Assembly: GCF_000281895.1 (NCBI RefSeq)
Contig: NZ_CM001558.1
Location: forward strand, 4,282,556 to 4,346,555
Reading direction: 5' to 3'
DNA from: Pseudomonas fluorescens Q2-87
Lineage (GTDB): Bacteria; Pseudomonadota; Gammaproteobacteria; Pseudomonadales; Pseudomonadaceae
DNA: 64,000 nucleotides
Positions within the stretch are counted from its first letter, which is position 1; the number at the start of each line of letters is the position of its first letter. The position numbers were made by a program, and so were the translations under genes. This document shows positions 40,329 to 49,300 of this stretch, one piece after another. Under the pieces are notes generated by a model that was given only the letters and a program-made list of their open reading frames with translations, was not told the origin of the DNA and searched no databases.

Positions 40329-40460
40329 TTGTGGCGAGGGGATTTATCCCCGCTGGGCTGCAGAGCAGCCTCTGTTTTTCATACCATCGGCATCCAGGTT
40401 TTCTGAACTGGCGATGGGGGGCGCTTCGCGCCCCAGCGGGGATAAATCCCCTCGCCACAA
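40329..40460. repeat. REPIN of a second REP family
   Basis: Inverted copies of a TGTGGCGAGGGGATTTATCC-type sequence (40329-40356 and 40432-40460) flank a 75-base spacer between mupP and yciK. This differs from the GTGGGAGCGGG family found elsewhere in the window. Confidence 0.88.
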
Positions 40461-40501
40461 CACCGCACCACCACGCATCGTTATGTTTCGTGAGGTTTTA
40501 T

Positions 40502-41242
40502 ATGTTTGACTACTCCGCCCGTCCCGACCTGCTCAATGGCCGGGTGATCCTGGTCACCGGTGCCGGTCGCGGGATCGGTGCCGCCGCGGCAAAGACCTAT
40601 GCCGCCCATGGCGCCACCGTGCTGTTGTTGGGCAAGACCGAAGCCAATCTGACCCAGGTCTATGACGAAATCGAAGCGGCCGGCCATCCGCAGCCGGCGG
40701 TGATTCCATTCAACCTGGAAACCGCCCTGCCTCATCAATACGATGAGCTCGCGGCCATGATCGAAAGCGAATTCGGTCATCTGGACGGCCTGCTGCACAA
40801 CGCCTCGATCATCGGCCCGCGTACACCATTGGAGCAGCTGTCTGGCGAGAATTTCATGCGCGTGATGCACGTCAACGTCAACGCCATGTTCATGCTCACC
40901 AGCACTTTGCTGCCCCTGCTCAAGTTGTCCAAGGACGCCTCCGTGGTGTTTACCTCCAGCAGCGTCGGACGCAAGGGCCGGGCGTACTGGGGCGCCTATG
41001 GCGTGTCCAAGTTCGCCACCGAAGGGCTGATGCAGACCCTGGCCGACGAAGTCGACACCGTCGCCCCCGTGCGCGCCAACAGCATCAACCCCGGCGCCAC
41101 CCGCACCAGCATGCGTGCCCAGGCCTACCCGGGTGAGAACCCGCTCAACAACCCGACACCCGAAGAGATCATGCCGGTCTACCTGTACCTCATGGGCCCG
41201 GACAGCACTGGCGTCAATGGCCAGGCACTCAACGCACAATAA
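40502..41242 (+). CDS. yciK: Short-chain dehydrogenase YciK
   Basis: This 246-residue classical short-chain dehydrogenase has TGAGRGIG for the cofactor, the NAS-type HNASI and the catalytic YGVSK. YciK is conserved through gammaproteobacteria, but its substrate is not known. The ATG at 40502 follows GTGAGG. The upstream open codons run through the REPIN and are not coding. Confidence 0.93.
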   Translation: MFDYSARPDLLNGRVILVTGAGRGIGAAAAKTYAAHGATVLLLGKTEANLTQVYDEIEAAGHPQPAVIPFNLETALPHQYDELAAMIESEFGHLDGLLHNASIIGPRTPLEQLSGENFMRVMHVNVNAMFMLTSTLLPLLKLSKDASVVFTSSSVGRKGRAYWGAYGVSKFATEGLMQTLADEVDTVAPVRANSINPGATRTSMRAQAYPGENPLNNPTPEEIMPVYLYLMGPDSTGVNGQALNAQ

Positions 41243-41594
41243 GCGCCTTGCCCTGCGTCGCGACACTTTCCCGTCGCGACGCAAGCTCTCCTGCCCTCCA
41301 GCCAGGCGAACCGCCAAGCACGTGTCGCCCCTTGGCGCTGCGCCTCTTATCTAACCAGCTGATTTTTCAGGATTTTTTGCTGAGTTGAACCGAATGGCAC
41401 GACTTTCGCTCTAAATTCCTCAAACACGCCATGTCTGGCGGGTAACGGACGCTGAGACGAGACTTATGCCTGCCAGGGAAAGCGGACTAGACTCAAATCA
41501 GTGTCCTACGGGACTGAGGGACCAGTACGACGCGCAGCCCAAAGCCGCCACACCCAGCCCGCCAGGACAGATCCAGCTTAGGGGCTCACGCCAT
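41243..41594. promoter_or_regulatory. yciK-cyclase intergenic region with hairpin
   Basis: A GC-rich hairpin (41254-41264 with 41273-41283, 11-bp stem) lies 11 bases past the yciK stop and may end its transcript, though no T-run follows. The rest presumably holds the promoter and leader of the diguanylate cyclase. No other gene is visible. Confidence 0.5.
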
Positions 41595-42521
41595 ATGAAA
41601 ACGCCCACCCAGAACAACGCGATTGACTTCGACAGCGCCAAATTGCAGCGCCTGGGCTTCGGTCAACCTTCGCCATTGGTAGCCCGCCCCGTCAGTCTTT
41701 CGCAACTGCGTCAGCAACTGGGTCAACAACTGCAGACCAGCCTGGAACCTCAACGCATCCTGGGCCTGTTTTTCCGGGAAGTTCAACGATTGGTGCCCCT
41801 GGATACGCTGGCCTATCAGCACAAACCCAGCGATCTGCGCCTGGAATTCGGTCAGCGCGGGCATCACACCCTCAGCTACAACCTCACCCATGAGGGCGAG
41901 CATTTGGGTGAGTTGGTGTTTCGTCGCAATCAACGCTTCAGCGAGTCGGAGCAGAGCGACCTCGAATCCGTGATGTCGACGCTGCTGTATCCGCTGCGCA
42001 ATGCCCTGCTTTACCGCGCCGCCACGCAAAACGCCCTGCGCGATCCGCTGACCAATACCGGCAACCGCATCGCCATGGACCAGACCCTGATGCGTGAAAT
42101 CGACATGGCCCGATGTCATTCGCAACCCTTGTCACTGTTGATGCTCGATATCGACCATTTCAAGCGCATCAATGACAGCCATGGACACGGCGTGGGCGAC
42201 GATGTCCTCAAGGCCGTGGCTGAGTCGATCAAGAGTCAGCTGCGTAACGTGGATATGGTGTTCAGGTTTGGTGGAGAGGAGTTTTTGATCCTGCTGGCCA
42301 ACACCAGCCGGGACGCTGCGGCCATGGTCGGTGAACGACTGCGTTTTGCCGCCCAGGCTCAGGATTATTTCGCAGCAGGCACCCGGATCGAACTGACGGT
42401 CAGCCTGGGTTGCGCGACCCTGCTACCGGGCGAATCCGCCGAGAGTTTGCTGCGCCGGGCCGACGGCGCTCTGTACGTGGCCAAGCGCGAAGGACGCAAC
42501 CGGCTGGCAATGGCGGGCTGA
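41595..42521 (+). CDS. Diguanylate cyclase
   Basis: The protein has 308 residues from the ATG at 41595. An N-terminal region of about 130 residues resembles a GAF-type sensor, and a C-terminal GGDEF domain follows with FRFGGEEF as the active site. RNVD, five residues before it, is the product-inhibition site. It should make cyclic di-GMP and be shut off by it. No membrane segment is present. A start at 41466 is open but adds a low-complexity stretch. I prefer 41595, after AGGGG. Confidence 0.88.
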   Translation: MKTPTQNNAIDFDSAKLQRLGFGQPSPLVARPVSLSQLRQQLGQQLQTSLEPQRILGLFFREVQRLVPLDTLAYQHKPSDLRLEFGQRGHHTLSYNLTHEGEHLGELVFRRNQRFSESEQSDLESVMSTLLYPLRNALLYRAATQNALRDPLTNTGNRIAMDQTLMREIDMARCHSQPLSLLMLDIDHFKRINDSHGHGVGDDVLKAVAESIKSQLRNVDMVFRFGGEEFLILLANTSRDAAAMVGERLRFAAQAQDYFAAGTRIELTVSLGCATLLPGESAESLLRRADGALYVAKREGRNRLAMAG

Positions 42522-42531
42522 ACAACAGCCT

Positions 42532-42682
42532 GTGCTTGCTCCCACAGGGATCAGGGTGTGGCTGAATCCGGCGGTCACCCAAAACAACTGTGGGAGCGAG
42601 CTTGCTCGCGATGAAGATCCGACAGCCAACCTCCCCGTTGACTGTCCAGACCTCTTCGCAAGCAGACTCACTCCCACATTGG
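42532..42682. repeat. Cluster of degenerate REP copies
   Basis: One good REP copy (42588-42615) is followed by a decayed inverted copy (42653-42682) and preceded by a fragment (42532-42549). They lie between two convergent genes. Confidence 0.7.
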
Positions 42683-42706
42683 GTCGCTTATCCGCAACAG
42701 TGTAAA

Positions 42707-43510
42707 TCAGCTCCCAGCCAGGGCCAGGCGCTCACGGGTGGATGAAGGCTTGCCCACCGACTCCGACTGTTCCAGCTGCATGCAGCGTTCCAGGAACAGG
42801 TACATGTAGTCGTAGCTCTTGCACACGGCCTGGCGCAGCTCTGTTTGCAGGGCCTTGGTCGGGTTCATTCCCGCCAGCGTACAGATGATTTCCAGGGCTT
42901 CCCAGGGATGGGCATCGTCGTACTGGGCGTGCATCTTCAGCCACTTCATGGCCCGCTTGCGATCTTCCTCGGCGAAAGCCGCCGCATAGACGCCGCTGGA
43001 ACATACCACCGCCGACCACTCCCCGGTCGCACCCTCGATGGCATAGTTGGTTGCGGCGATGGCCACGATCAACGAGTCCGAAGAGCTGGTATGCCAGCAC
43101 CAATGGCTCAATGCATGGAGCTCAGGCGGTACTTGCTGGGCCTGGAGGTCTTCCAGACTGATGCCATGGGCGGCGCTCCAGTTCACCCAGTAGTCGGCAT
43201 GGTTGAGTTCGACACGGATGTTGCGCATCAGCCAGCGACGCGCCATGTCCTCGCCAGGATGGCGGGCAAAGCGGGTCTTGGTGAGGTTCTGTGCCATGTA
43301 TAAGGCGAACTGTTCGACGACCGGCCAACCACCGATGAGGTAGTGGCGCATGGTCTTGGCGCTGAGCTTGTTATCGCGCATGCGTTGATACAGTTCGTGT
43401 TCGACAACCCGGCGCTTGCTCTCGCTGCAATCGTTAATGAGCTGCTGTGCCCATTTCGGATAGCTTGTAGCGTCCATGAGCGGGCCTGTTCGGTTGAATG
43501 TTTCGATCAC
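42707..43510 (-). CDS. TenA/PqqC-fold iron-containing redox-like protein
   Basis: This 267-residue, mostly helical protein belongs to the TenA/haem-oxygenase-like fold. It has conserved His and Glu residues in helices (VVEHELYQRM, RVELNHADYW, DDAHPWEALE), as in metal-binding members. Some relatives are non-haem iron oxygenases, others thiaminases, and the substrate here is unknown. I chose the GTG at 43510 because AAAGGAG stands 7 bases before it. An ATG at 43477 is also possible. It is often annotated as a TenA-like regulator without proof. Confidence 0.75.
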   Translation of the reverse strand: MIETFNRTGPLMDATSYPKWAQQLINDCSESKRRVVEHELYQRMRDNKLSAKTMRHYLIGGWPVVEQFALYMAQNLTKTRFARHPGEDMARRWLMRNIRVELNHADYWVNWSAAHGISLEDLQAQQVPPELHALSHWCWHTSSSDSLIVAIAATNYAIEGATGEWSAVVCSSGVYAAAFAEEDRKRAMKWLKMHAQYDDAHPWEALEIICTLAGMNPTKALQTELRQAVCKSYDYMYLFLERCMQLEQSESVGKPSSTRERLALAGS

Positions 43511-43554
43511 TGTCGGGCTCCTTTTGATTGTGATTTTACGGATCAACAAGAGGT

Positions 43555-46014
43555 TCAGCGGAACGTGCCGGGGGCCTTGAATAACAACGGCTGGGGCCGG
43601 GCCGGCCGACATTGCAACGTGTCGCAGGTAAACAACTGCGGTCGTTCGATCACATACCCTTGGGCATAGTCCACCCCGATCTCCAGTAAAGCCTGTTCGA
43701 TCTGGGCTGTCTCGACAAACTCGGCAATCGTGCGCTTACCCATGACGTGGCCGATGTGATTGATCACTTCAACCATTGCACGGTTAATCGGGTCGTCCAG
43801 CATATCCTTTACGAAACTCCCGTCGATCTTCAGGAAGTCTACAGGTAAATGTTTCAGGTAAGCGAATGAAGACATTCCGGCGCAAAAGTCATCCAGCGAA
43901 AAATAACAACCCAAGCTCTTGAGTTCATTAATAAAACGGATCGCACTGCCTAAATTCGAAATAGCGCTGGTTTCGGTAATTTCAAAACAAATCATTTCTG
44001 GGGGGATCGAATAGGCAGCGAACTGTTTACGCAGGAAGTCGAGAAATGCCTGATCTCCTATAGTCGTGCCTGACAGATTAATCGCACACATCGCCATCGG
44101 TCCTTGCCGTGAATCATTCAGGCACTGGCGGATGATCTTGAAGACGTTTTCCACCACCCAACGGTCCAGGGAGGTCATCAAGCCATAGCGCTCAGCGGCA
44201 GGAATGAAGCTGTCCGGCAGGATCATCCGCCCGGCTTCGTCATGCAGGCGCAGGAGGATTTCAATATGCCCGCCGCCATGATCGCCAGGCCCCAACGCGG
44301 CGATTTCCTGGGCGTAGAGACAAAAGCGGTTCTCTTCCAGGGCCATGTGCAAGCGCTGGACCCACGCCATCTCGCCAAAGCGCAGGGACAACTCCGAGTC
44401 GTCGGCGTGGTAGACCTGGACTCGGTTGCGACCCTTCTCCTTGGCCATGTAGCAGGCCATGTCGGCGGCGCGCAGGGATGCCTCAAGGGTCGTCGGCGTC
44501 TGGGCGATGTGCACCAGGCCAATGCTCACGGTGGTCACGAACGGCCGGCCTTTCCAGACAAAATGCAGGTTCTGCACGGTCTGGCGCAGCCCTTCGGCGA
44601 TCTTTTCCGCCGCCTCGGGCGAACAGTTCTCCAGCAAGATGCCGAACTCATCGCCGCCCAGCCGGGCGAGGGTGTCGTTTTCCCGCAGTCCCGATTGCAG
44701 CAGGGCGCAGATATGCCGCAGCAGCTCGTCACCCGCCGCATGGCCGCAGGTGTCATTGACCAGCTTGAACTGGTCCAGGTCGAGAAACATCAAGGCATGG
44801 CGCCCGACCTGGCGGGTCAGGTTGTGCAGCGCCTGCTCAAGGCGATATTCGAACTCCCGGCGGTTGGCCAGGCCGGTCAGGGCGTCATGCGTGGCCTGCC
44901 ACGACAGGTTGGCGATGTATTGGCGTTCCTGGGTCATGTCATGCAGCACCAGCACCGCGCCACTGACCTTGCCGGCGTGACGGATCGGCGCGCCCACCAG
45001 AGTGACCGATACGGTACTGCCGTCCAGACGCTGGATCAGCTTGGAATGCTCACTGGCGCCGCTGAGCCGACCGCTGAGGATGTGCTCGATCAGGGTCAGG
45101 CCTTCGGTCTGGGCATTGTCGTCGAGCAGATTGAACAGCGCAGCCAAAGGCAGCCCCGTCGCATGTTCGGCTTTCCAGTGGGTCATCGCTTCGGCGGCGG
45201 GGTTCATGTAGGCAATGGCGCCTTCAACGTCGGTGGTGATCACCCCGTCACCGATGGATTGAAGGGTGATCTGCGCCCGCTCCTTCTCCAGTTGCAGCGC
45301 ATTGGCGAACACTTGCCGCTGGGCCAACAGCTTATGGGTGCGTAACAGTGCCAGGACGATCAGGCCCAGGGCGGTGGCGAAGTTGGTGACCAGTAACAGC
45401 CGCAGGATGAAACGCGAACCCTCGCCCAACGCATCGCTGAACGCCTTGGCCGCCGGGGTGACGGAATCATTGATCGCAAAGATCCGCGCCTTCCAGCCGC
45501 GGATATCAGTCTCCGAAGCCTCGCCGGCGATAACGCTGCGGTGCATTTGCCGGGCGACGTTATCCAGCTCGATCAGATAACCGTCGCCCACGGTCCACAG
45601 GTCGATGGCCTCCTCCAGGTAACTGAAATGGCGAAAATTCAGATACAACCAGATCAGGCTGGACACATCGTCCGGGTGGTTACCGCCCTTGAGGATACCG
45701 GCCTTTGCCGCCTCCAGATCTGGCGGCTCCCTGTCAAGCGCCACCCGCAGCTCATGCCCGCCCTCGGGTACGGCGATGGCTTGCTCATATTTGCGGAAAA
45801 TCACCTCGTCGCGGCTGTCCGCATAGAGGTTGAGGTAGTAGATGGCGTCTTTCTGGCCCTTGGACCAGAGGCTTTCCCCCGCCACGTAGCCGCGAACGGC
45901 GGACAACACGTAAAGGCTGACGCCTCCCAGAAGGGCTTGAAACAAGACGACGGCAATAAAAGGCCAGACGATGCCCAACAACCGAGGGGTTCCGAGAGTC
46001 CGCGCTTGATTCAT
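43555..46014 (-). CDS. Membrane GGDEF/EAL protein, RbdA-like
   Basis: This 819-residue protein has an N-terminal membrane segment (about 12-35), a periplasmic sensor of about 150 residues and a second membrane segment near 205-225. A PAS domain (about 240-370), a GGDEF domain with LGGDEF and an EAL domain follow. An REND inhibition site precedes GGDEF. In the EAL part the signature reads EILLR, and the other metal and catalytic positions (NLSG, EITET, DDFCAGMSSF, KIDG, EFVE) are kept, so it is probably an active phosphodiesterase. Layout, length and the ABC gene nearby resemble RbdA of P. aeruginosa, a biofilm-dispersal regulator. The start at 46014 has AGGGA before it. A start at 46065 is possible. 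Confidence 0.85.
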   Translation of the reverse strand: MNQARTLGTPRLLGIVWPFIAVVLFQALLGGVSLYVLSAVRGYVAGESLWSKGQKDAIYYLNLYADSRDEVIFRKYEQAIAVPEGGHELRVALDREPPDLEAAKAGILKGGNHPDDVSSLIWLYLNFRHFSYLEEAIDLWTVGDGYLIELDNVARQMHRSVIAGEASETDIRGWKARIFAINDSVTPAAKAFSDALGEGSRFILRLLLVTNFATALGLIVLALLRTHKLLAQRQVFANALQLEKERAQITLQSIGDGVITTDVEGAIAYMNPAAEAMTHWKAEHATGLPLAALFNLLDDNAQTEGLTLIEHILSGRLSGASEHSKLIQRLDGSTVSVTLVGAPIRHAGKVSGAVLVLHDMTQERQYIANLSWQATHDALTGLANRREFEYRLEQALHNLTRQVGRHALMFLDLDQFKLVNDTCGHAAGDELLRHICALLQSGLRENDTLARLGGDEFGILLENCSPEAAEKIAEGLRQTVQNLHFVWKGRPFVTTVSIGLVHIAQTPTTLEASLRAADMACYMAKEKGRNRVQVYHADDSELSLRFGEMAWVQRLHMALEENRFCLYAQEIAALGPGDHGGGHIEILLRLHDEAGRMILPDSFIPAAERYGLMTSLDRWVVENVFKIIRQCLNDSRQGPMAMCAINLSGTTIGDQAFLDFLRKQFAAYSIPPEMICFEITETSAISNLGSAIRFINELKSLGCYFSLDDFCAGMSSFAYLKHLPVDFLKIDGSFVKDMLDDPINRAMVEVINHIGHVMGKRTIAEFVETAQIEQALLEIGVDYAQGYVIERPQLFTCDTLQCRPARPQPLLFKAPGTFR

Positions 46015-46313
46015 GAGGTCCCTTGCATAGGCGTCGGCGACCAGCATCCAGATCGCACATTCCATTAAGACTAGGAGGCGCAGCAGCTCCTAGCAAGAGC
46101 CCGCACATCATTTGACGTTTCCGTGCCCCCCGCACCCGCAGACCCACAGGCAAAAGAACGCTAGCGAGAGCCAAGGACAGTTACAACTTCGCTGGGCGCC
46201 ATACATATCTACCGCACCTGATTTTCCCTGGATTGATTGGATACGGACCCTTCTCCAGCCGGCATTTTTTCAAATGAGCTGGAGAACCGTTTGTTAATCA
46301 TCAGGAATTATTT
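46015..46313. promoter_or_regulatory. Divergent region between GGDEF/EAL and toxin genes
   Basis: These 299 bases hold the promoters for both flanking genes. Two hairpins are seen: 46071-46077 with 46087-46093 (7 bp), and a 9-bp perfect repeat 46251-46259 with 46278-46286 around a T-rich spacer, 27 bases before the toxin ATG. The second could be a regulator site or a weak leader terminator. Confidence 0.4.
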
Positions 46314-49300
46314 ATGCACCCTTTAGCCTCTTTCGACATGTCAATGACTCCTTCGCAAAATCGATGGCCATCCCATGCCCAGGCGCATCAGGGGCTGCTG
46401 GAGGAGTACGACGCACTATTGGCATTGATTCGAGACAATGAAACGCCCTCGGTCACGTTTATCAATAGGCTGATAACGCCCAAGACTCACTCTCCCATGG
46501 CCATGGAAAACGAAATCGGCCAGCAGGCGCTGCGGGCGCTGATCGAAGACAAGGACTACCAAATACTGTGCGACACGCTGAATGCGTCATACAAGGAGCT
46601 GACCGTCACGCTGAAGGACGGCCAGGCCAGTTGCTTTGCACGCAAGAAAAACGACACAACCGTTGTCCGGCTTGAACTTGGCGAAAAGCCAGGCTGGAAA
46701 GCGCTACTGGCCGACATTGAGAAATCAGCACGAAGACTGGGCGGGAAGATTCGCTTCGACAGCCAGTTTTCACTCGCCAGAATGACCCGATTCTACGGCC
46801 TCGCTGCCTGGGATCCGCAAAATGCTCAACAACGCGAAGCCACGATCGATGCACTGGAAGAGAAACGCGCTCGCCATTCACTAGGGCTCTGGCAAGGCGT
46901 CAACCTCGACGAACCGAACCAGGATCCGATACCCGCGCAGGCGAAGATCGATAATCTGATCATCGAAACAGTGCGCCGATTCCTTCCCTTGCCGCAGACC
47001 TCCCCGCTGGTCTATCTCGGCACCCGCGATATCACTAGCCTGGCCACAGAAAAAATCCGCGCAAAACCGTCGATGTACCTGGAAGAAATCCTGGTATCGA
47101 CAAGAGCCCAGGCGTTGGCTACCAAGCTGGTGCAGGCCTTGGGCTGGTTCGGTAGCAAGGCCGGCGAGGAAACCGCTCCGGGAATACGTACCAAACTGCT
47201 GATCAAAGCCCTTCGCCTGTGGATCGCCTCGACACCAACCGAAAACCCGACGGGCGTTGCCGGCTACCTCTGGCAAAAATCATCCCATTGGGGAAAGAGC
47301 TACAAGGAGATCCAGGCGGAATTCGAGGCGCATCTGCTCGCATCAAGACGCGCCACGTCGGTGAATGAATCCATCCTGACAGCGGGTCTTTTCCTACCGC
47401 TGTTCCCCCTGGAAATGCAGGTTAGCGATATCCCCACGGAACTGCCCTACCGGAGTTCCATTGTCTGGGTGAATTTTATCCATGGGGTCTATCTCGCCAA
47501 TGCGATTGACCCATTGTTGCTGCTCCGACTGAACTTTCAGCAGTTGGTCGAGCTCCCCATCAGCCAGGCCATCGGAGCGACAGTCGAGGAACTGAAGCTG
47601 ATCACCCTGACCCGATTGAAACCGATGCTGGAGTGGGCCCTGACAAACGGTCTGATTCCCTACAGGGCAGATTCAAACTACACGGCGCAGGACCTGCAGG
47701 AAGCTGCGGAGAAGCTCGACTCCGAGGTCGAAAGCGTAAATCGCGCTATTCGCTCGCTCGACAGTCCGCCTCCCGAACGCCTGAACATTGCCAGGCTCAA
47801 GATGGTCAGGCTTTTTGGTGAAAGCTTATTCCTGTCGGATGGCAGGAAGCTGGTCAAAGAGGCAAACGTTCTTTACACCGCGCCACAGTTCCGGCTGATG
47901 GCGCCGATCGGCAGGCCGGCATCTGACGCCTATTCATTTGTGGACGTCTATGCCTCCGGACAGCTCCATGAAAAGAAATGGTTTATCACCGGGCCGGATG
48001 GAAAATACTCAACAGGCGACTGGTTGAAAATCGACGGCGATGGAACCGTGCAGACCAACTTGCCCTGGCCGAATCCACTGGCCATTCCTTCCGACCTTGG
48101 AACGCTGCCAGACATCGAGCAGATATTTGCCACGCACTTCAAGATCTATCTCAATTTGGTCAAAAACGCCTACAGAACGCTGATCATCCATCAACTTGCC
48201 TCGCTCCCCCTGGCCGACCGTCACAGGCTGGAATATGGATCGGTCCAGATCTACAGCTTGAGGCAAGCGACCACCGGAATCGAAGCGGCGAATGAATCGG
48301 AAGACAAGAAACATCCTCTTCGGGCGCGTAATGGCTTCGTCCTGGCAGCGACCCGGGACGGCAAGACGTCCTACTACGAAGTTTTGCCTCGCGCCGGGGT
48401 TATCCGCCGCCGAACAGATGTCACCGCGCAACACCTGGGTGGAGAGTTAAAGGCTGAGAAATGGCGAGTCAGCCGTGGTTCTCCTGTAAGCGTAGACGTG
48501 GTACGCCCCAAAACCCTTCCTTTCGATTGGGACGCCCATGCAAAAGGCACCGTCCCCAATGCGAATGCCCAATGCCAGGCCATTCTGGATCAGCTTGGCG
48601 ACACGCTGGAACCGGCGAAAAGGGCTGATGAGCGCGCTTTGCCGCACACATTGGAATCGAAAGTCAGTCAACGAATCACCCAACACATCGCTCAGCGCCT
48701 GCTGTTCGTGGATGAAAAGGAACTGCACGACAGTTGCTATGGGGTAACCGAATTCGATCATGAGAAAGCCAAGCGCCAGAAAGCCACCGAACTGACAAAA
48801 ATGCTTGTACCTTTCTGGAGCAGTATCGAAGACCTCAGTTCGGGGGACAGCGACCGCCTGGCCAGTGGTGCGTTTGGTCTATTCATTGATTTCGCGTCGT
48901 TTGTCCTTCCCATCGGGAAATTCGCCTCGGGCTCACTGAAGCTGGTCAGGACGGTGGGCAAATGGAGTTTGAGCGAAACACTTCCCGCCTTTGCGAAGCT
49001 CACGGGCGCCTTGCTTAACGAAACGCTGAACCCCCTCGATGGAATTCCATCCCTGCTCCAGGCAGGCAGCCAAAGCGCATACCGACTCGGCAAACAAGGT
49101 TATTTCAACCTGAAGATACTGGGCGGGAGAGCCGGACAGTATGATTTTGTAAAGGGCATGTCCCAGGTCCCGGATCCGGGAAGATGGCGCCCCTTGTCAA
49201 CAGATGACCAACTTGGTGCGGTACGAGGCATTGAAGACGTCCCGATACGCAACGTCAGCCCTTCTGGCAAGGCCGACTACCGCTTGGTTGACCCGGTATC

